DNA of 64,000 bases, from the NCBI GenBank assembly GCA_934316545.1, contig CAKRDT010000007.1, positions 6,222 through 70,221 on the forward strand, in the 5' to 3' direction. The notes under the pieces were generated by a model. The model had not been told where the DNA came from. It ran no database searches and was given only the letters and a program-made list of their open reading frames with translations. Shown piece by piece: positions 53,486-63,950 of this stretch. The stretch comes from an uncultured Agathobacter sp. Its GTDB lineage: Bacteria > Bacillota > Clostridia > Lachnospirales > Lachnospiraceae. The stretch's first letter is position 1. Every line of letters starts with the position of its first letter. The position numbers and the translations under genes are program-made.

Positions 53486-53748
53486 AGATAGTCAAAAGTG
53501 ATGACAAAGAGGAGTACGCACCGGGCGGCTGATAGAGAAGGACATTCATCGGCTGGAAGATGTCCGCAAAACGTGGTGTGGAAGGTAGCTTTGGAACTGA
53601 GATGCTGAAGGATACACTGTGTAGGCATTTCCGATTCGTCCCCGTTATCGGACTTGAGGTGTTCAAAGAAATTTTATGGAACACGAACGAAGGTGGTACC
53701 GCGAACATTCGCCCTTCCTGTCTTGTGGCAGGAGGGGCGCTTTTTAGT
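53486..53748 (+). ncRNA. T-box riboswitch upstream of valS
   Basis: The invariant T-box core GAAGGTGGTACCGCG lies at 53689-53703. Stem I shows the AGTA turn (53513-53516) and a later GGAAGGTAGC; the GTA at 53585-53587, a valine codon, fits the specifier position and the downstream gene. The terminator is CGCCCTTCCTG paired with CAGGAGGGGCG (about 53710-53741), followed by TTTTTAG. Uncharged tRNA-Val binding should open the terminator and allow valS transcription. The specifier assignment is by eye. Confidence 0.9.
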
Positions 53749-53781
53749 GCAACAAGGAAACTATTCGCAAAGAACCCGTAA

Positions 53782-53934
53782 GCATAAGAAAAATGATGAT
53801 TCATGCTTGCATGGAAGAAGCATTTTTCTTATGCGTAAGGGGACTCGAATAGAGTCTCCGCCTCATATATGAGCAAAATTAGTAGCGAAGCTACGAGAAA
53901 GCACGAGATATCGTGCGGTTTTGCGAATTATATG
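53782..53934 (+). repeat. Array of hairpins between the T-box terminator and valS (palindromic element)
   Basis: Several separate stems follow one another: a perfect 14-bp stem GCATAAGAAAAATG (53782-53795 with 53821-53834); GGGGACTC/GAGTCTCC (53839-53846, 53852-53859); and an outer stem CATATA..GCAAAA with TTTTGC..TATATG (53864-53878, 53919-53934) enclosing two hairpins, GTAGC-GAA-GCTAC and GCACGA-GATA-TCGTGC. The last forms a three-way-junction-like unit. This is transcribed as part of the valS leader. It looks like a REP/MITE-type unit rather than a gene. Confidence 0.65.
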
Positions 53935-53976
53935 GAAGGGTTCTTGAAGATTTATCAAGGAAGAAAGGAAAAAATC

Positions 53977-56625
<2,649 letters not shown>

Positions 56626-56650
56626 AAGAGTTATATTGTAAAGTCAATCA

Positions 56651-56683
56651 TCGCGGTACATGGTTCATGTATCGCGATTGTTT
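56651..56683 (+). terminator. Terminator of valS
   Basis: Twelve-bp stem TCGCGGTACATG/CATGTATCGCGA with one G-T pair and a GTT loop (56651-56677), followed by TTGTTTG. Confidence 0.75.
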
Positions 56684-56750
56684 GACATTCGGTTTGTCGG
56701 ATGAACGCGATTCATGCGATAAATTTTTAAAAAAGTTTATAGAAAATCGC

Positions 56751-56778
56751 TTGCAAACCCAAGGCGCTATATTATAAT
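56751..56778 (+). promoter_or_regulatory. Promoter of the small ORF / TPR protein genes
   Basis: TTGCAA (56751-56756), 16-base spacer, TATAAT (56773-56778). Confidence 0.7.
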
Positions 56779-56827
56779 AAATAAAGTAGTCAAATGGGAT
56801 AAGGTTCAGAAATCCGGGAGAAAGAAA

Positions 56828-56971
56828 ATGATTAATTTTGAAAAAGAACTAAAAAACTTTGAACCAAGCCTCGAAGTGGAAGAAGCAGAGTCTGCAATCT
56901 ACAATCATGATATGACGGATGTGACCGATATTATCGCTGAGATTCTGCGTGACGTGAAGGCAGGCCGCTAG
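56828..56971 (+). CDS. Small acidic protein, unknown function
   Basis: 47 residues from ATG 56828 with a GGGAGAAAG ribosome site, about 45 bases downstream of a good promoter. Sequence starts MINFEKELKNFEPSLEVEE and ends IIAEILRDVKAGR; it is acidic, largely helical and has no membrane segment or cysteine. It lies 27 bases before the zinc-ribbon/TPR gene, probably in one transcript. No family recognised. Confidence 0.6.
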   Translation: MINFEKELKNFEPSLEVEEAESAIYNHDMTDVTDIIAEILRDVKAGR

Positions 56972-56998
56972 GCTGTGACATATAGATGAGAGGTTTGT

Positions 56999-58369
56999 AT
57001 GATTTGTTATAAATGTGGACAGGATGTAGGCGATGCGAAGCGTTGCCCGAATTGTGGTGAGGATCTGGCAATTTTCTGGAGAGTCAGACGGATCTCCAAT
57101 TCTTATTATAATTTAGGATTGCAGCAGGCGGGGGTCCGGAATCTGTCCGGCGCAGTGGAAAGTCTGCGGAACAGTCTGAAATTCAATAAATACAATATTG
57201 CTGCCAGAAATCTGTTAGGTCTTGTCTATCATGAGATGGGAGAGACTGTGGCGGCACTCGGCGAGTGGGTAATCTCGCAGAGTTATCAGCCAACGGATAA
57301 TCTTGCCAATGGATATCTTGATGAAATTCAGAAGAATCGTGGCCAGCTTGATACGATCAATCAGACAATCAAGAAGTATAATCAGGCGTTGCATTACTGT
57401 CAGCAGGACAGCCGGGATCTGGCTATCATCCAGCTGAAGAAAGTGCTCTCGATGAATCCGAAGCTGGTCAAGGGACATCAGCTTTTGGCTCTTCTTTATC
57501 TGCAGGATGGCAAACTGGAGCTTGCAAAGAAATCGTTGCGTAATGCAGGCAGGATTGATGCAAATAATACAACAACGCTTCGTTATCTGAAAGAAGTGAA
57601 TACGCAGCTGAAGGAGAAAAGTCCATCCAAGAAACCAAAGGATGACGATCTCATTTCCTATCAGAGTGGTAACGAGACGATTATCATGCCGAAGCGATTC
57701 AAGGAATCCTCGCTTGGTGCTTCGCTTGCCTATATTGTGACGGGACTCGTTGTTGGTGCTGCCGTCACGGCGTTTCTGGTTGTTCCGAATGTGAAGAATC
57801 AGGCAAAGGAGGATGCAAAGCAGCAGATTCTTGAAGCAAGTGATACGATTTCAAGTAACGGACAGACCATCAAGGATCTGGAGAAGCAGATTTCGGATCT
57901 TCAGGATCAGCTGGAGGAAGAAGCAAATAATAATGAGAAGGTTGCGGATCAGATTAAAACGTATGAGCGGCTCTTAAATGCGTATGTTGCATATACTTCT
58001 GATGATGTCATCAGTGCCGGTCAGGCTTTGGATAAAGTAAATACTTCGTATTTGTCAAAGAAGGCAAAGAGTATTTATAAGGATTTAAATGATGTTGTCC
58101 GTGCACAGTATCTGGACAAATTATATCAGGAAGGATATGGTTATTATCAGCGCGGCAAGTACGAGGATGCAATCACCGATCTGCAAAAGATTGTGGATGA
58201 AGAGGAAGATTTTCAGGATGGATCTGCCGCGTATTATTTGGCGCAGTCCTATCGCAGAAATGGAGATCTGGATTCCGCGAAGCCGTATTATCAATATGTG
58301 ATCGACAATCATCCGGGAACGGAGCGTGCAAGAACTTCACAAAATTATGTGGATGCGCAGTCGGAATAA
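56999..58369 (+). CDS. Zinc-ribbon and TPR-repeat membrane protein
   Basis: 456 residues. N-terminal zinc ribbon CYKCGQ...CPNCGE (Cys3, Cys6, Cys16, Cys19). Residues ~35-205 contain TPR helices (YYNLGLQQAGVRNLSGAVESL, LAIIQLKKVLSMNPKLVKGHQLLALLYLQDGKLELAKKSL). A single membrane helix lies at ~240-262 (ASLAYIVTGLVVGAAVTAFLVV), then a coiled coil (~265-325) and a second, probably extracellular TPR block to the end (GYYQRGKYEDAITDLQKIV, AYYLAQSYRRNGDLDSAKPYY). It probably scaffolds protein complexes on both faces of the membrane. Partner unknown. Confidence 0.85.
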   Translation: MICYKCGQDVGDAKRCPNCGEDLAIFWRVRRISNSYYNLGLQQAGVRNLSGAVESLRNSLKFNKYNIAARNLLGLVYHEMGETVAALGEWVISQSYQPTDNLANGYLDEIQKNRGQLDTINQTIKKYNQALHYCQQDSRDLAIIQLKKVLSMNPKLVKGHQLLALLYLQDGKLELAKKSLRNAGRIDANNTTTLRYLKEVNTQLKEKSPSKKPKDDDLISYQSGNETIIMPKRFKESSLGASLAYIVTGLVVGAAVTAFLVVPNVKNQAKEDAKQQILEASDTISSNGQTIKDLEKQISDLQDQLEEEANNNEKVADQIKTYERLLNAYVAYTSDDVISAGQALDKVNTSYLSKKAKSIYKDLNDVVRAQYLDKLYQEGYGYYQRGKYEDAITDLQKIVDEEEDFQDGSAAYYLAQSYRRNGDLDSAKPYYQYVIDNHPGTERARTSQNYVDAQSE

Positions 58370-58393
58370 AATAAGAAATTGATATTGATTTAC

Positions 58394-58431
58394 AAAAGAC
58401 GTCAAGGCAGAAATGCTGTGGCGTCTTTTTT
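58394..58431 (+). terminator. Terminator of the TPR gene
   Basis: AAAAGACG/CGTCTTTT (58394-58401, 58422-58429) with inner GCAG/CTG pairing, followed by more T. Confidence 0.75.
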
Positions 58432-58502
58432 GTATAAGGAAATTCTTTTGGATTTTTCTATGTGGTCCAAGCAGGAAAATAAGGATGGAGGAAAAAGCAG
58501 TT

Positions 58503-58859
58503 ATGGATTTACAATACCATCTTACGGAAGAAAAACTTACCATTGTGATGCCGGCGGAGGTGGATCATCATGTGGTACGACATATGAGCAAAGAGGTTGA
58601 CTGCCTCATTGATTCGTGGCATATCCGAACGCTGGTATTTGATTTTGCCGGGACGGAATTTATGGACAGCTCCGGGATTGGTGTGCTCATCGGAAGAAAG
58701 AAAAATATGGATCTGCATGGAGGAAGGGTGCGAGCAGCAAATCTGACCGGGCGTGCGTTGCAAATCTTTGAAAAATCGGGATTGGCACAAATTATCGAAA
58801 TGGACGAATGTGATGTGACAAAACCGGCACAGGATATTTTGAAGACGGATATGAGATAG
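58503..58859 (+). CDS. spoIIAA: Anti-sigma F factor antagonist SpoIIAA (STAS)
   Basis: 118 residues from ATG 58503 with GGAGG eleven bases upstream; ATG 58485 in frame is an alternative. The STAS fold is clear: LTIVMPAEVDHHVVRHMSKE, TLVFDFAGTEFMDSSGIGVLIGR with the phosphorylatable Ser, and GGRVRAANLTGRALQIFEKSGL. Unphosphorylated SpoIIAA frees SigF from SpoIIAB in the forespore. The order spoIIAA-spoIIAB-sigF is the classic operon. An AGGAAAT at 58437 resembles a sigma-H -35 element but no matching -10 is seen. Confidence 0.93.
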   Translation: MDLQYHLTEEKLTIVMPAEVDHHVVRHMSKEVDCLIDSWHIRTLVFDFAGTEFMDSSGIGVLIGRKKNMDLHGGRVRAANLTGRALQIFEKSGLAQIIEMDECDVTKPAQDILKTDMR

Positions 58860-58868
58860 GGGGACGAG

Positions 58869-59306
58869 ATGGAACAACAGAATCATATGCAGGTAATTTT
58901 TGATGCAAAGTCGGAAAATGAAGGATTGGCGAGAATGATTGTTACTGCATTTCTGGCGGAGATGAATCCGACTTTGGAACAGATTGCGGATGTTAAGACT
59001 GCAGTTTCCGAAGCTGTTACAAATGCAATCATACATGGATACGATAATGAGCAGGAGAGTGTGCAGCTAAGCTGCGACCGGGACGGACAGCAGCTTGTTG
59101 TCACGGTGGAGGATCATGGAATCGGGATTGCAGATATCGATCAGGCGATGCAGCCGTTTTACACAACGAAGCCGCAGCTCGAACGATCGGGAATGGGATT
59201 TGCGTTTATGGAAGCATTTATGGATCGGATCGAGGTGCAATCCGGTCTTGGCGAAGGAACGAAAGTGGTTATGTGGAAATACATAGAAAGGGAGCGTGAG
59301 CAGTAG
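58869..59306 (+). CDS. spoIIAB: Anti-sigma F factor / kinase SpoIIAB
   Basis: 145 residues. GHKL ATPase boxes: N box VSEAVTNAIIHGYDN, G1 box DHGIGIAD and G2 box RSGMGFAFMEAFMD. It binds and inhibits SigF and phosphorylates SpoIIAA. The start ATG 58869 lies nine bases after spoIIAA with a GGGGG-ACGAG site. Its last 11 bases overlap the sigF start. Confidence 0.94.
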   Translation: MEQQNHMQVIFDAKSENEGLARMIVTAFLAEMNPTLEQIADVKTAVSEAVTNAIIHGYDNEQESVQLSCDRDGQQLVVTVEDHGIGIADIDQAMQPFYTTKPQLERSGMGFAFMEAFMDRIEVQSGLGEGTKVVMWKYIEREREQ

Positions 59307-60042
59307 TTTCACTGCAAAGGAAGAAGTCTGGCAGGATGCCATGTATAGGGCACAACATGGAGATAAAGCGGCGCGCGACAAAGTGGTGAGGGAAAACATG
59401 GGGTTAGTTTATATGGTGGCAAAACGTTTTGCAGACAGGGGAACAGAATTTGAGGAACTGGTACAAATCGGAGCGATCGGACTGATTAAGTCGGTGGACA
59501 AGTTTGATGCGGCAATGGGATATTCCTTTTCTACTTATGCGGTGCCGCTCATTATGGGGGAAATCAGGCGTTTTTTGCGTGATGACAATATGATTCATGT
59601 CAGTCGCCAACTAAAGGAATATGCAAGAAAAATCGCAATTGTCAGAGAAAAATATAAAGAGTCAGAAAACCGTGAGCCGACGATGGAAGAACTATCGGAT
59701 AAGACAGGGCTATCAAAAGAAGATATTGTGGCTGCGATGGAATCGGTTTATGAAGTGGAATCGATTTCGAAACCTTTGTGCGGGGGGAGTGAGGGGACGC
59801 ATGCACTCACAATTGAGGACCAGATCGAGGATAAGGAACATTTTGAGCTGCCGGTACTCAATCGCATTGCAATCGCGCAGGTAATGGATGAACTTGAGGA
59901 AAATGAGGCAGAATTAATCCGGCTGAGGTATATGGATGAACAGACGCAGACACAGGTGGCACATACACTTGGGATGAATCAGGTGGCAGTATCCCGTCTT
60001 GAGAAAAAAATACTGATAAAACTGCGGCGGAAACTGGCATAA
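59296..60042 (+). CDS. sigF: Sporulation sigma factor SigF
   Basis: 248 residues from GTG 59296 within the spoIIAB end. Sigma-70 region 2 (KVVRENMGLVYMVAKRFADRG, ELVQIGAIGLIKSVDKFD, FSTYAVPLIMGEIRRFLRDD), region 3 (REPTMEELSDKTGLSKEDIV) and region 4 (ELEENEAELIRLRYMDEQTQTQVAHTLGMNQVAVSRLEKKIL) are complete. SigF directs early forespore transcription. The intact operon argues for spore formation or recent ancestry of it. The ribosome site for the GTG is close; translation may depend on coupling to spoIIAB. Confidence 0.94.
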   Translation: MSSSFTAKEEVWQDAMYRAQHGDKAARDKVVRENMGLVYMVAKRFADRGTEFEELVQIGAIGLIKSVDKFDAAMGYSFSTYAVPLIMGEIRRFLRDDNMIHVSRQLKEYARKIAIVREKYKESENREPTMEELSDKTGLSKEDIVAAMESVYEVESISKPLCGGSEGTHALTIEDQIEDKEHFELPVLNRIAIAQVMDELEENEAELIRLRYMDEQTQTQVAHTLGMNQVAVSRLEKKILIKLRRKLA

Positions 60043-60063
60043 ATTCGATGATTTGGGTATAAT
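60035..60063 (+). promoter_or_regulatory. Putative ldh promoter overlapping the sigF end
   Basis: TGGCAT (60035-60040), 17-base spacer, TATAAT (60058-60063). The ~105-base leader contains two small hairpins (CTGT-ACA-ACAG, GCC-GAA-GGC). Confidence 0.5.
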
Positions 60064-60170
60064 AAAGAAAATACATGTAGTGCTTTCGTCAGCCGGGAGA
60101 TGGAGAGGAACTGTACAACAGCTGCCGAAGGCGAACAGAAATGCGGATGATTAAGGATGGAGGATAAAAT

Positions 60171-61127
60171 ATGGCTACAGTGAAACCAAGTAAGGTGGCG
60201 ATCATCGGATGCGGATTCGTTGGTTCTGCGTCTGCGTTTGCTTTAATGCAGAGTGGGCTTTTTAATGAGATGGTTCTTCTTGATGCGAACAATGACAAGG
60301 CGGAAGGGGAGGCAAGGGATATTGCGCATGGACTGCCGTTTGTCCGACCGATGAAGATTTATGCGGGTGGATACGACGATATTGCGGATGCAGCAATCAT
60401 TGTGATTACCGCGGGAGCCAATCAGAAGCCGGATGAGACAAGACTTGATCTCGTACACAAAAATGTTTCTATTTTTGAGTCGATCATTCCGGAAATCACG
60501 ATGCGGGATTATGAGGGAATCCTTCTTGTTGTTGCCAATCCGGTTGATATCCTGACCTATACAGCATTAAAACTGTCCGGATATCCGGAGAACCGCGTTA
60601 TCGGCTCAGGAACGGTGCTTGACAGTGCGAGACTGAAATATCACCTTGGGGAGCATCTTGGGGTGGACAGCCGAAGTGTACATGCTTTTATTGTTGGTGA
60701 GCATGGTGACAGTGAGATCGCGGCATGGAGCAGTGCCAATGTATCCGGCGTGCCTCTTGATAAGTTCTGCGAGATGCGCGGACACTATAATCATGCCGAG
60801 GCAACGGAGCGCATTGCGGAGGAAGTCAAGCAGAGTGCTTACGGTATTATTCAGCGGAAAGGTGCAACGTACTATGGCATTGCCATGTCGGTAAAGAGAA
60901 TCTGTGAGGCAATCGTGAGAGATGAAAAGTCAATTCTTCCAATCTCGACGATGATGCATGGAGAGTATGGAATCTCGGATGTCGTCCTTTCGATGCCTTG
61001 TATCGTCGGAAAGGATGGATACGAGACGAAGGTGCCGATTGATCTGGATCAGGATGAGGTGACGAGTCTTCACGAGTCTGCCAACACGTTAAAAAAGGTA
61101 TTGGATGATGTCTTTACGGAAAAATAG
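60171..61127 (+). CDS. ldh: L-lactate dehydrogenase
   Basis: 318 residues. Rossmann start VAIIGCGFVGSASAFAL; ITAGANQKPDETRLDLV carries the Gln that selects lactate/pyruvate rather than the Arg of malate dehydrogenase, and the substrate Arg; VANPVDILTY, GSGTVLDSAR and GEHGDSE with the catalytic His are intact. It reduces pyruvate to L-lactate with NADH at the end of fermentation. GGAGG lies before ATG 60171. A terminator follows at 61164. Confidence 0.95.
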   Translation: MATVKPSKVAIIGCGFVGSASAFALMQSGLFNEMVLLDANNDKAEGEARDIAHGLPFVRPMKIYAGGYDDIADAAIIVITAGANQKPDETRLDLVHKNVSIFESIIPEITMRDYEGILLVVANPVDILTYTALKLSGYPENRVIGSGTVLDSARLKYHLGEHLGVDSRSVHAFIVGEHGDSEIAAWSSANVSGVPLDKFCEMRGHYNHAEATERIAEEVKQSAYGIIQRKGATYYGIAMSVKRICEAIVRDEKSILPISTMMHGEYGISDVVLSMPCIVGKDGYETKVPIDLDQDEVTSLHESANTLKKVLDDVFTEK

Positions 61128-61163
61128 AGTTTGATTTGCATATATAATTTGAGAAGAAAGTGA

Positions 61164-61191
61164 AAGGCGGGCGTAACAGCCTGCCTTTTTG
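61164..61191 (+). terminator. Terminator of ldh
   Basis: AAGGCGGGC/GCCTGCCTT (61164-61172, 61179-61187) with one G-T pair and a six-base loop, followed by TTTG. Confidence 0.85.
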
Positions 61192-61200
61192 TAAAACCGC

Positions 61201-61229
61201 TTTACTTTAGTATGATAATTTGCTAAAAT
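61201..61229 (+). promoter_or_regulatory. Promoter of the amino-acid ABC operon
   Basis: TTTACT (61201-61206), 17-base spacer, TAAAAT (61224-61229) with TGC directly upstream (extended -10). Confidence 0.65.
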
Positions 61230-61267
61230 ACAAAAGCAGATGACATTCGTAAAGGAGATACAGGAAT

Positions 61268-62074
61268 ATGAAAAGAAAGATAGCATCGTTATTATTGGTT
61301 GGTTGTATGGCACTTGGCATGTGTGCATGTGGCGGTAAAACAGATTCATCGTCAGAGAATGCTGACAGCGCCGACAGCAAAGTATATGCGGTAGAAGCCG
61401 GTTCTGCAGGAGAGGCGGTTGCCAAGGAGAAAGGCTTTGAATACAATTCGGTGGGCTCGCAGGCAGATGCATTGATGGAAGTTGCTTCCGGTACATCGGA
61501 CGCGGCAATCATTGACCTGTTGATGGCGGGTGCGATGATCGGAGACGGAACAAGTTATCCGGATCTGATCCATACGGATGAATTGACAACCGAAGAGTAT
61601 GGTGTAGGATGTCGTAAGGGTTCCGACCTTGCTTCTTATATTAATCAGGTGTTTGCAGATAGCTATAAGGACGGATCAATGAAGGAGACCGCTGAAAAGT
61701 ATGGTGTACAGGATGCTTTGGTCGAGCAGAAGGATGCTACATATGAGGCTTCTGATTCCGATAGCGATGTAGAATATATTAAGAATAAAGGTACATTGAT
61801 CGTTGGTATCACGGATTTTGAGCCGATGGATTACAAGGATGGCGATGAGTGGATCGGTTTTGATGCGGACATGGCTCGTATGGTCGCAGACAAGCTTGGT
61901 GTTGAGGCTCAGTTTGTTGAAATTGACTGGGACAACAAGATCATGGAGCTTGATTCCAACAACATTGATGTTGTATGGAATGGTATGACACTGACGGATG
62001 AGGTGACTTCATCTATGGAGTGTACAAATGCTTATTGTAACAACGCACAGGTTGTTGTAGTACCACAGAAATAA
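61268..62074 (+). CDS. Amino-acid ABC transporter substrate-binding lipoprotein with swapped lobes (circular permutant)
   Basis: 268 residues; lipoprotein signal with candidate lipid Cys19 or Cys21 (LGMCACGG). Parts of SBP_bac_3 are in unusual order. Residues ~38-154 match the second half of GlnH-type proteins (VYAVEAGSAGEAVAKEKGF, MEVASGTSDAAIIDLLMAG, EEYGVGCRKGSDLASYINQV, KYGVQDALVEQ, which normally ends the protein). After a Ser/Asp linker (~158-168), residues ~169-268 match the normal start (KGTLIVGITDFEPMDYKDGD, IGFDADMARMVADKLGVEAQ, VWNGMTLTDEVTSSM, VVVPQK). All pieces of one binding protein are present once. It heads a standard permease-ATPase operon, so binding of a polar amino acid is expected. 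Confidence 0.88.
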   Translation: MKRKIASLLLVGCMALGMCACGGKTDSSSENADSADSKVYAVEAGSAGEAVAKEKGFEYNSVGSQADALMEVASGTSDAAIIDLLMAGAMIGDGTSYPDLIHTDELTTEEYGVGCRKGSDLASYINQVFADSYKDGSMKETAEKYGVQDALVEQKDATYEASDSDSDVEYIKNKGTLIVGITDFEPMDYKDGDEWIGFDADMARMVADKLGVEAQFVEIDWDNKIMELDSNNIDVVWNGMTLTDEVTSSMECTNAYCNNAQVVVVPQK

Positions 62075-62091
62075 AGGAGTAATTACAGAAG

Positions 62092-62748
62092 ATGTTTTGG
62101 TCTGTTACGCAGACGCTTCTCAGCGGTTTTGCGACTACATTTGAAATTTTTATCTTTACACTGATTTTTGCGTTGCCGCTTGGCTTGATTTTCTCATTCG
62201 GCTTGATGAGTAAATTTAAGCCTTTGCGCTATCTGCTCCAGCTTATAGTATGGGTGATCCGCGGAACACCGCTTATGTTACAGCTGATCATTATTTTTTA
62301 TGGACCGGGTATGTGGCTGAAACGTAATATTTGGAGTGGAAACGAAGCTGGACGAATTACGGCAACGGTTGTGGCATTTGCCATCAATTATGCATGCTAT
62401 TTTGCCGTGATTTTTAAGGGTGGCATCGAGGGAGTCCCGGCCGGACAAAGAGAGGCCGGACAGGTACTCGGCATGACAAAGCGTCAGATCTTTTTTAAGA
62501 TTACATTGTTGCAGATGATCAAGCGCATCGTTCCGCCGATGTCGAATGAAATTATCACGCTTGTCAAAGATACTTCACTTGCCCGCATTATTGCAGCATA
62601 TGAGTTGACATTTGCCGGATATTCATTTATGAAATCTGCCGGAGTGACATGGCCGCTGTTCTATACAGGACTCTTCTATCTGGTGTTCGTCGGAATACTG
62701 ACGCTGTTGTTCAATTATATTGAGCGCAGACTGGATTATTTCAAGTAG
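62092..62748 (+). CDS. Polar amino-acid ABC transporter permease
   Basis: 218 residues with about five membrane helices. GFATTFEIFIFTLIFALPLG, VWVIRGTPLMLQLIIIFYG, EGVPAGQREAGQVLGMTKRQIFFKITLLQ (the EAA loop) and KDTSLARIIAAYELT are standard for HisM/GlnP-type permeases. RBS AAAGGAG before ATG 62092, 17 bases after the binding protein. It should form a homodimeric pore as no second permease gene is present. Confidence 0.95.
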   Translation: MFWSVTQTLLSGFATTFEIFIFTLIFALPLGLIFSFGLMSKFKPLRYLLQLIVWVIRGTPLMLQLIIIFYGPGMWLKRNIWSGNEAGRITATVVAFAINYACYFAVIFKGGIEGVPAGQREAGQVLGMTKRQIFFKITLLQMIKRIVPPMSNEIITLVKDTSLARIIAAYELTFAGYSFMKSAGVTWPLFYTGLFYLVFVGILTLLFNYIERRLDYFK

Positions 62749-62761
62749 GAGGACTTATGAC

Positions 62762-63547
62762 ATGGCAATTTTAGAAGTAAATCATATAGAGAAGCATTTC
62801 GGTAAAACGCAGGTCCTTCGCGATGTCAGTTTCTCGATGGAAGAAGGCAGTGCGCTTGCCATTATCGGATCCTCCGGCTCGGGAAAGACAACACTTTTGC
62901 GTTGCCTGAATTTCTTGGAAAGACCGAATTCCGGCAGTATTACCGTGAACGGGAAAGTCTTATTTGATGCATCTTTAAATCAGAGCGACCGTGATGCGGA
63001 TTTAAGAAAGAAGCGTTTACATTTCGGCATGGTGTTTCAGTCTTTTAATTTGTTTCCACAGTACACGGCATTGGAGAATGTGATGCTGGCGGAGCGTCTT
63101 CTGGCGCAAGAACAACCGGATTTTAAGCGCAATAAGAAAGAAGTTCTTGCCGGAATCGAGGAGCATGCGAAGCAGCTTCTTGACCGCATGGGACTCTCTG
63201 AGCGTATGGATCATTATCCGCATCAGTTGTCCGGCGGACAGCAGCAGCGTGTTGCAATTGCCCGGGCACTGGCGTTAAAGCCGGATATCCTTTGCTTCGA
63301 TGAGCCGACATCCGCGCTTGATCCGGAACTGACCGGTGAAGTGTTAAAGGTTATTCGAAGTCTGGCAGACCAGAAGACAACGATGATTATTGTCACCCAC
63401 GAGATGGCGTTTGCAAGAGATGTAGCGGATCAGGTCATCTTTATGGATGAAGGCGTGATTGTCGAGCAGGGGGATCCGCATCAGGTGATTGACAATCCGA
63501 AAGAAGAGCGGACAAAACAGTTTTTAACCCGTTACGCCCAAGGGTAG
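62762..63547 (+). CDS. Polar amino-acid ABC transporter ATPase
   Basis: 261 residues from ATG 62762, nine bases after TAGGAGGA; the in-frame start at 62720 lies inside the permease. Walker A GSSGSGKTT, Q loop GMVFQSFNLFPQYTAL, signature LSGGQQQR, Walker B DILCFDEPTSALDPEL and switch His in IVTHEMAFARDVADQV are typical of the GlnQ subfamily. A short extra insert (LAQEQPDFKRNKKEV) sits before the signature helix. It powers import by the upstream permease and binding protein. Confidence 0.96.
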   Translation: MAILEVNHIEKHFGKTQVLRDVSFSMEEGSALAIIGSSGSGKTTLLRCLNFLERPNSGSITVNGKVLFDASLNQSDRDADLRKKRLHFGMVFQSFNLFPQYTALENVMLAERLLAQEQPDFKRNKKEVLAGIEEHAKQLLDRMGLSERMDHYPHQLSGGQQQRVAIARALALKPDILCFDEPTSALDPELTGEVLKVIRSLADQKTTMIIVTHEMAFARDVADQVIFMDEGVIVEQGDPHQVIDNPKEERTKQFLTRYAQG

Positions 63548-63950
63548 AAGGAAAATTCTCAGAGTTACGGCATCGAACCATACGATTATTTTGTTCAGGA
63601 AAATTTGCAAGTCAGCTTCTGGCTCTATTTCAGATAGACAGCTACAATTTGTTTTTGATACGCTATTAGCGGGCAGAATGGAAACCCGAAGCAGTTGCAA
63701 ATTTGTCCTTCAAAAATAAGTATGGCTCCGATGTCTGTAGCATGAAAGGGTTGGTCATTAAAATCATGCAAAGCCCTGTTGGTCGAATAAGCTTACTGCT
63801 AATTTTCCTTTTTACTTTTTTCTATCCGGTATCTGTGTAGAAATAGCATATCTGATGCACGACAAAAATTTGCCTCATAGTAAATAAGGAAAATTGACGC
63901 GCGGTGTTATTTTACAAGTGAACGTAAGATTTCGCCGCGCGTGATTTATT
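63548..63950. other. Non-coding or decayed stretch at the right end
   Basis: No gene with a start and ribosome site is seen. Short open stretches without starts exist on both strands, for example a 54-codon - strand frame around 63630-63795. They could be remnants of an inserted element, but I recognise no family. A hairpin near the end is listed separately. Confidence 0.4.
63897..63945. terminator. GC-rich hairpin, possible bidirectional terminator
   Basis: ACGCGCGG and CCGCGCGT pair across a ~32-base loop; A/T-rich sequence flanks both sides. It could end a - strand gene coming from beyond the right edge. Confidence 0.5.

Noticed and set aside
53869..53976. N-terminal extension of ValS starting at ATG 53869
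   Set aside because: It is encoded by the hairpin element, has no ribosome site and no similarity to ValS N-termini; ATG 53977 follows a GGAAGAAAGG site.
60064..60170. Glycine-riboswitch-like GCCGAAGG in the ldh leader
   Set aside because: Only this short segment and GGAGAG match; the second conserved half (CTCTCAGG-type) and aptamer pairing are missing, and ldh is not an expected target.
63630..63795. 54-codon - strand frame and similar + strand frame at the right end
   Set aside because: Neither has a start codon with ribosome site or a recognised family; possibly remnants, not reported as genes.
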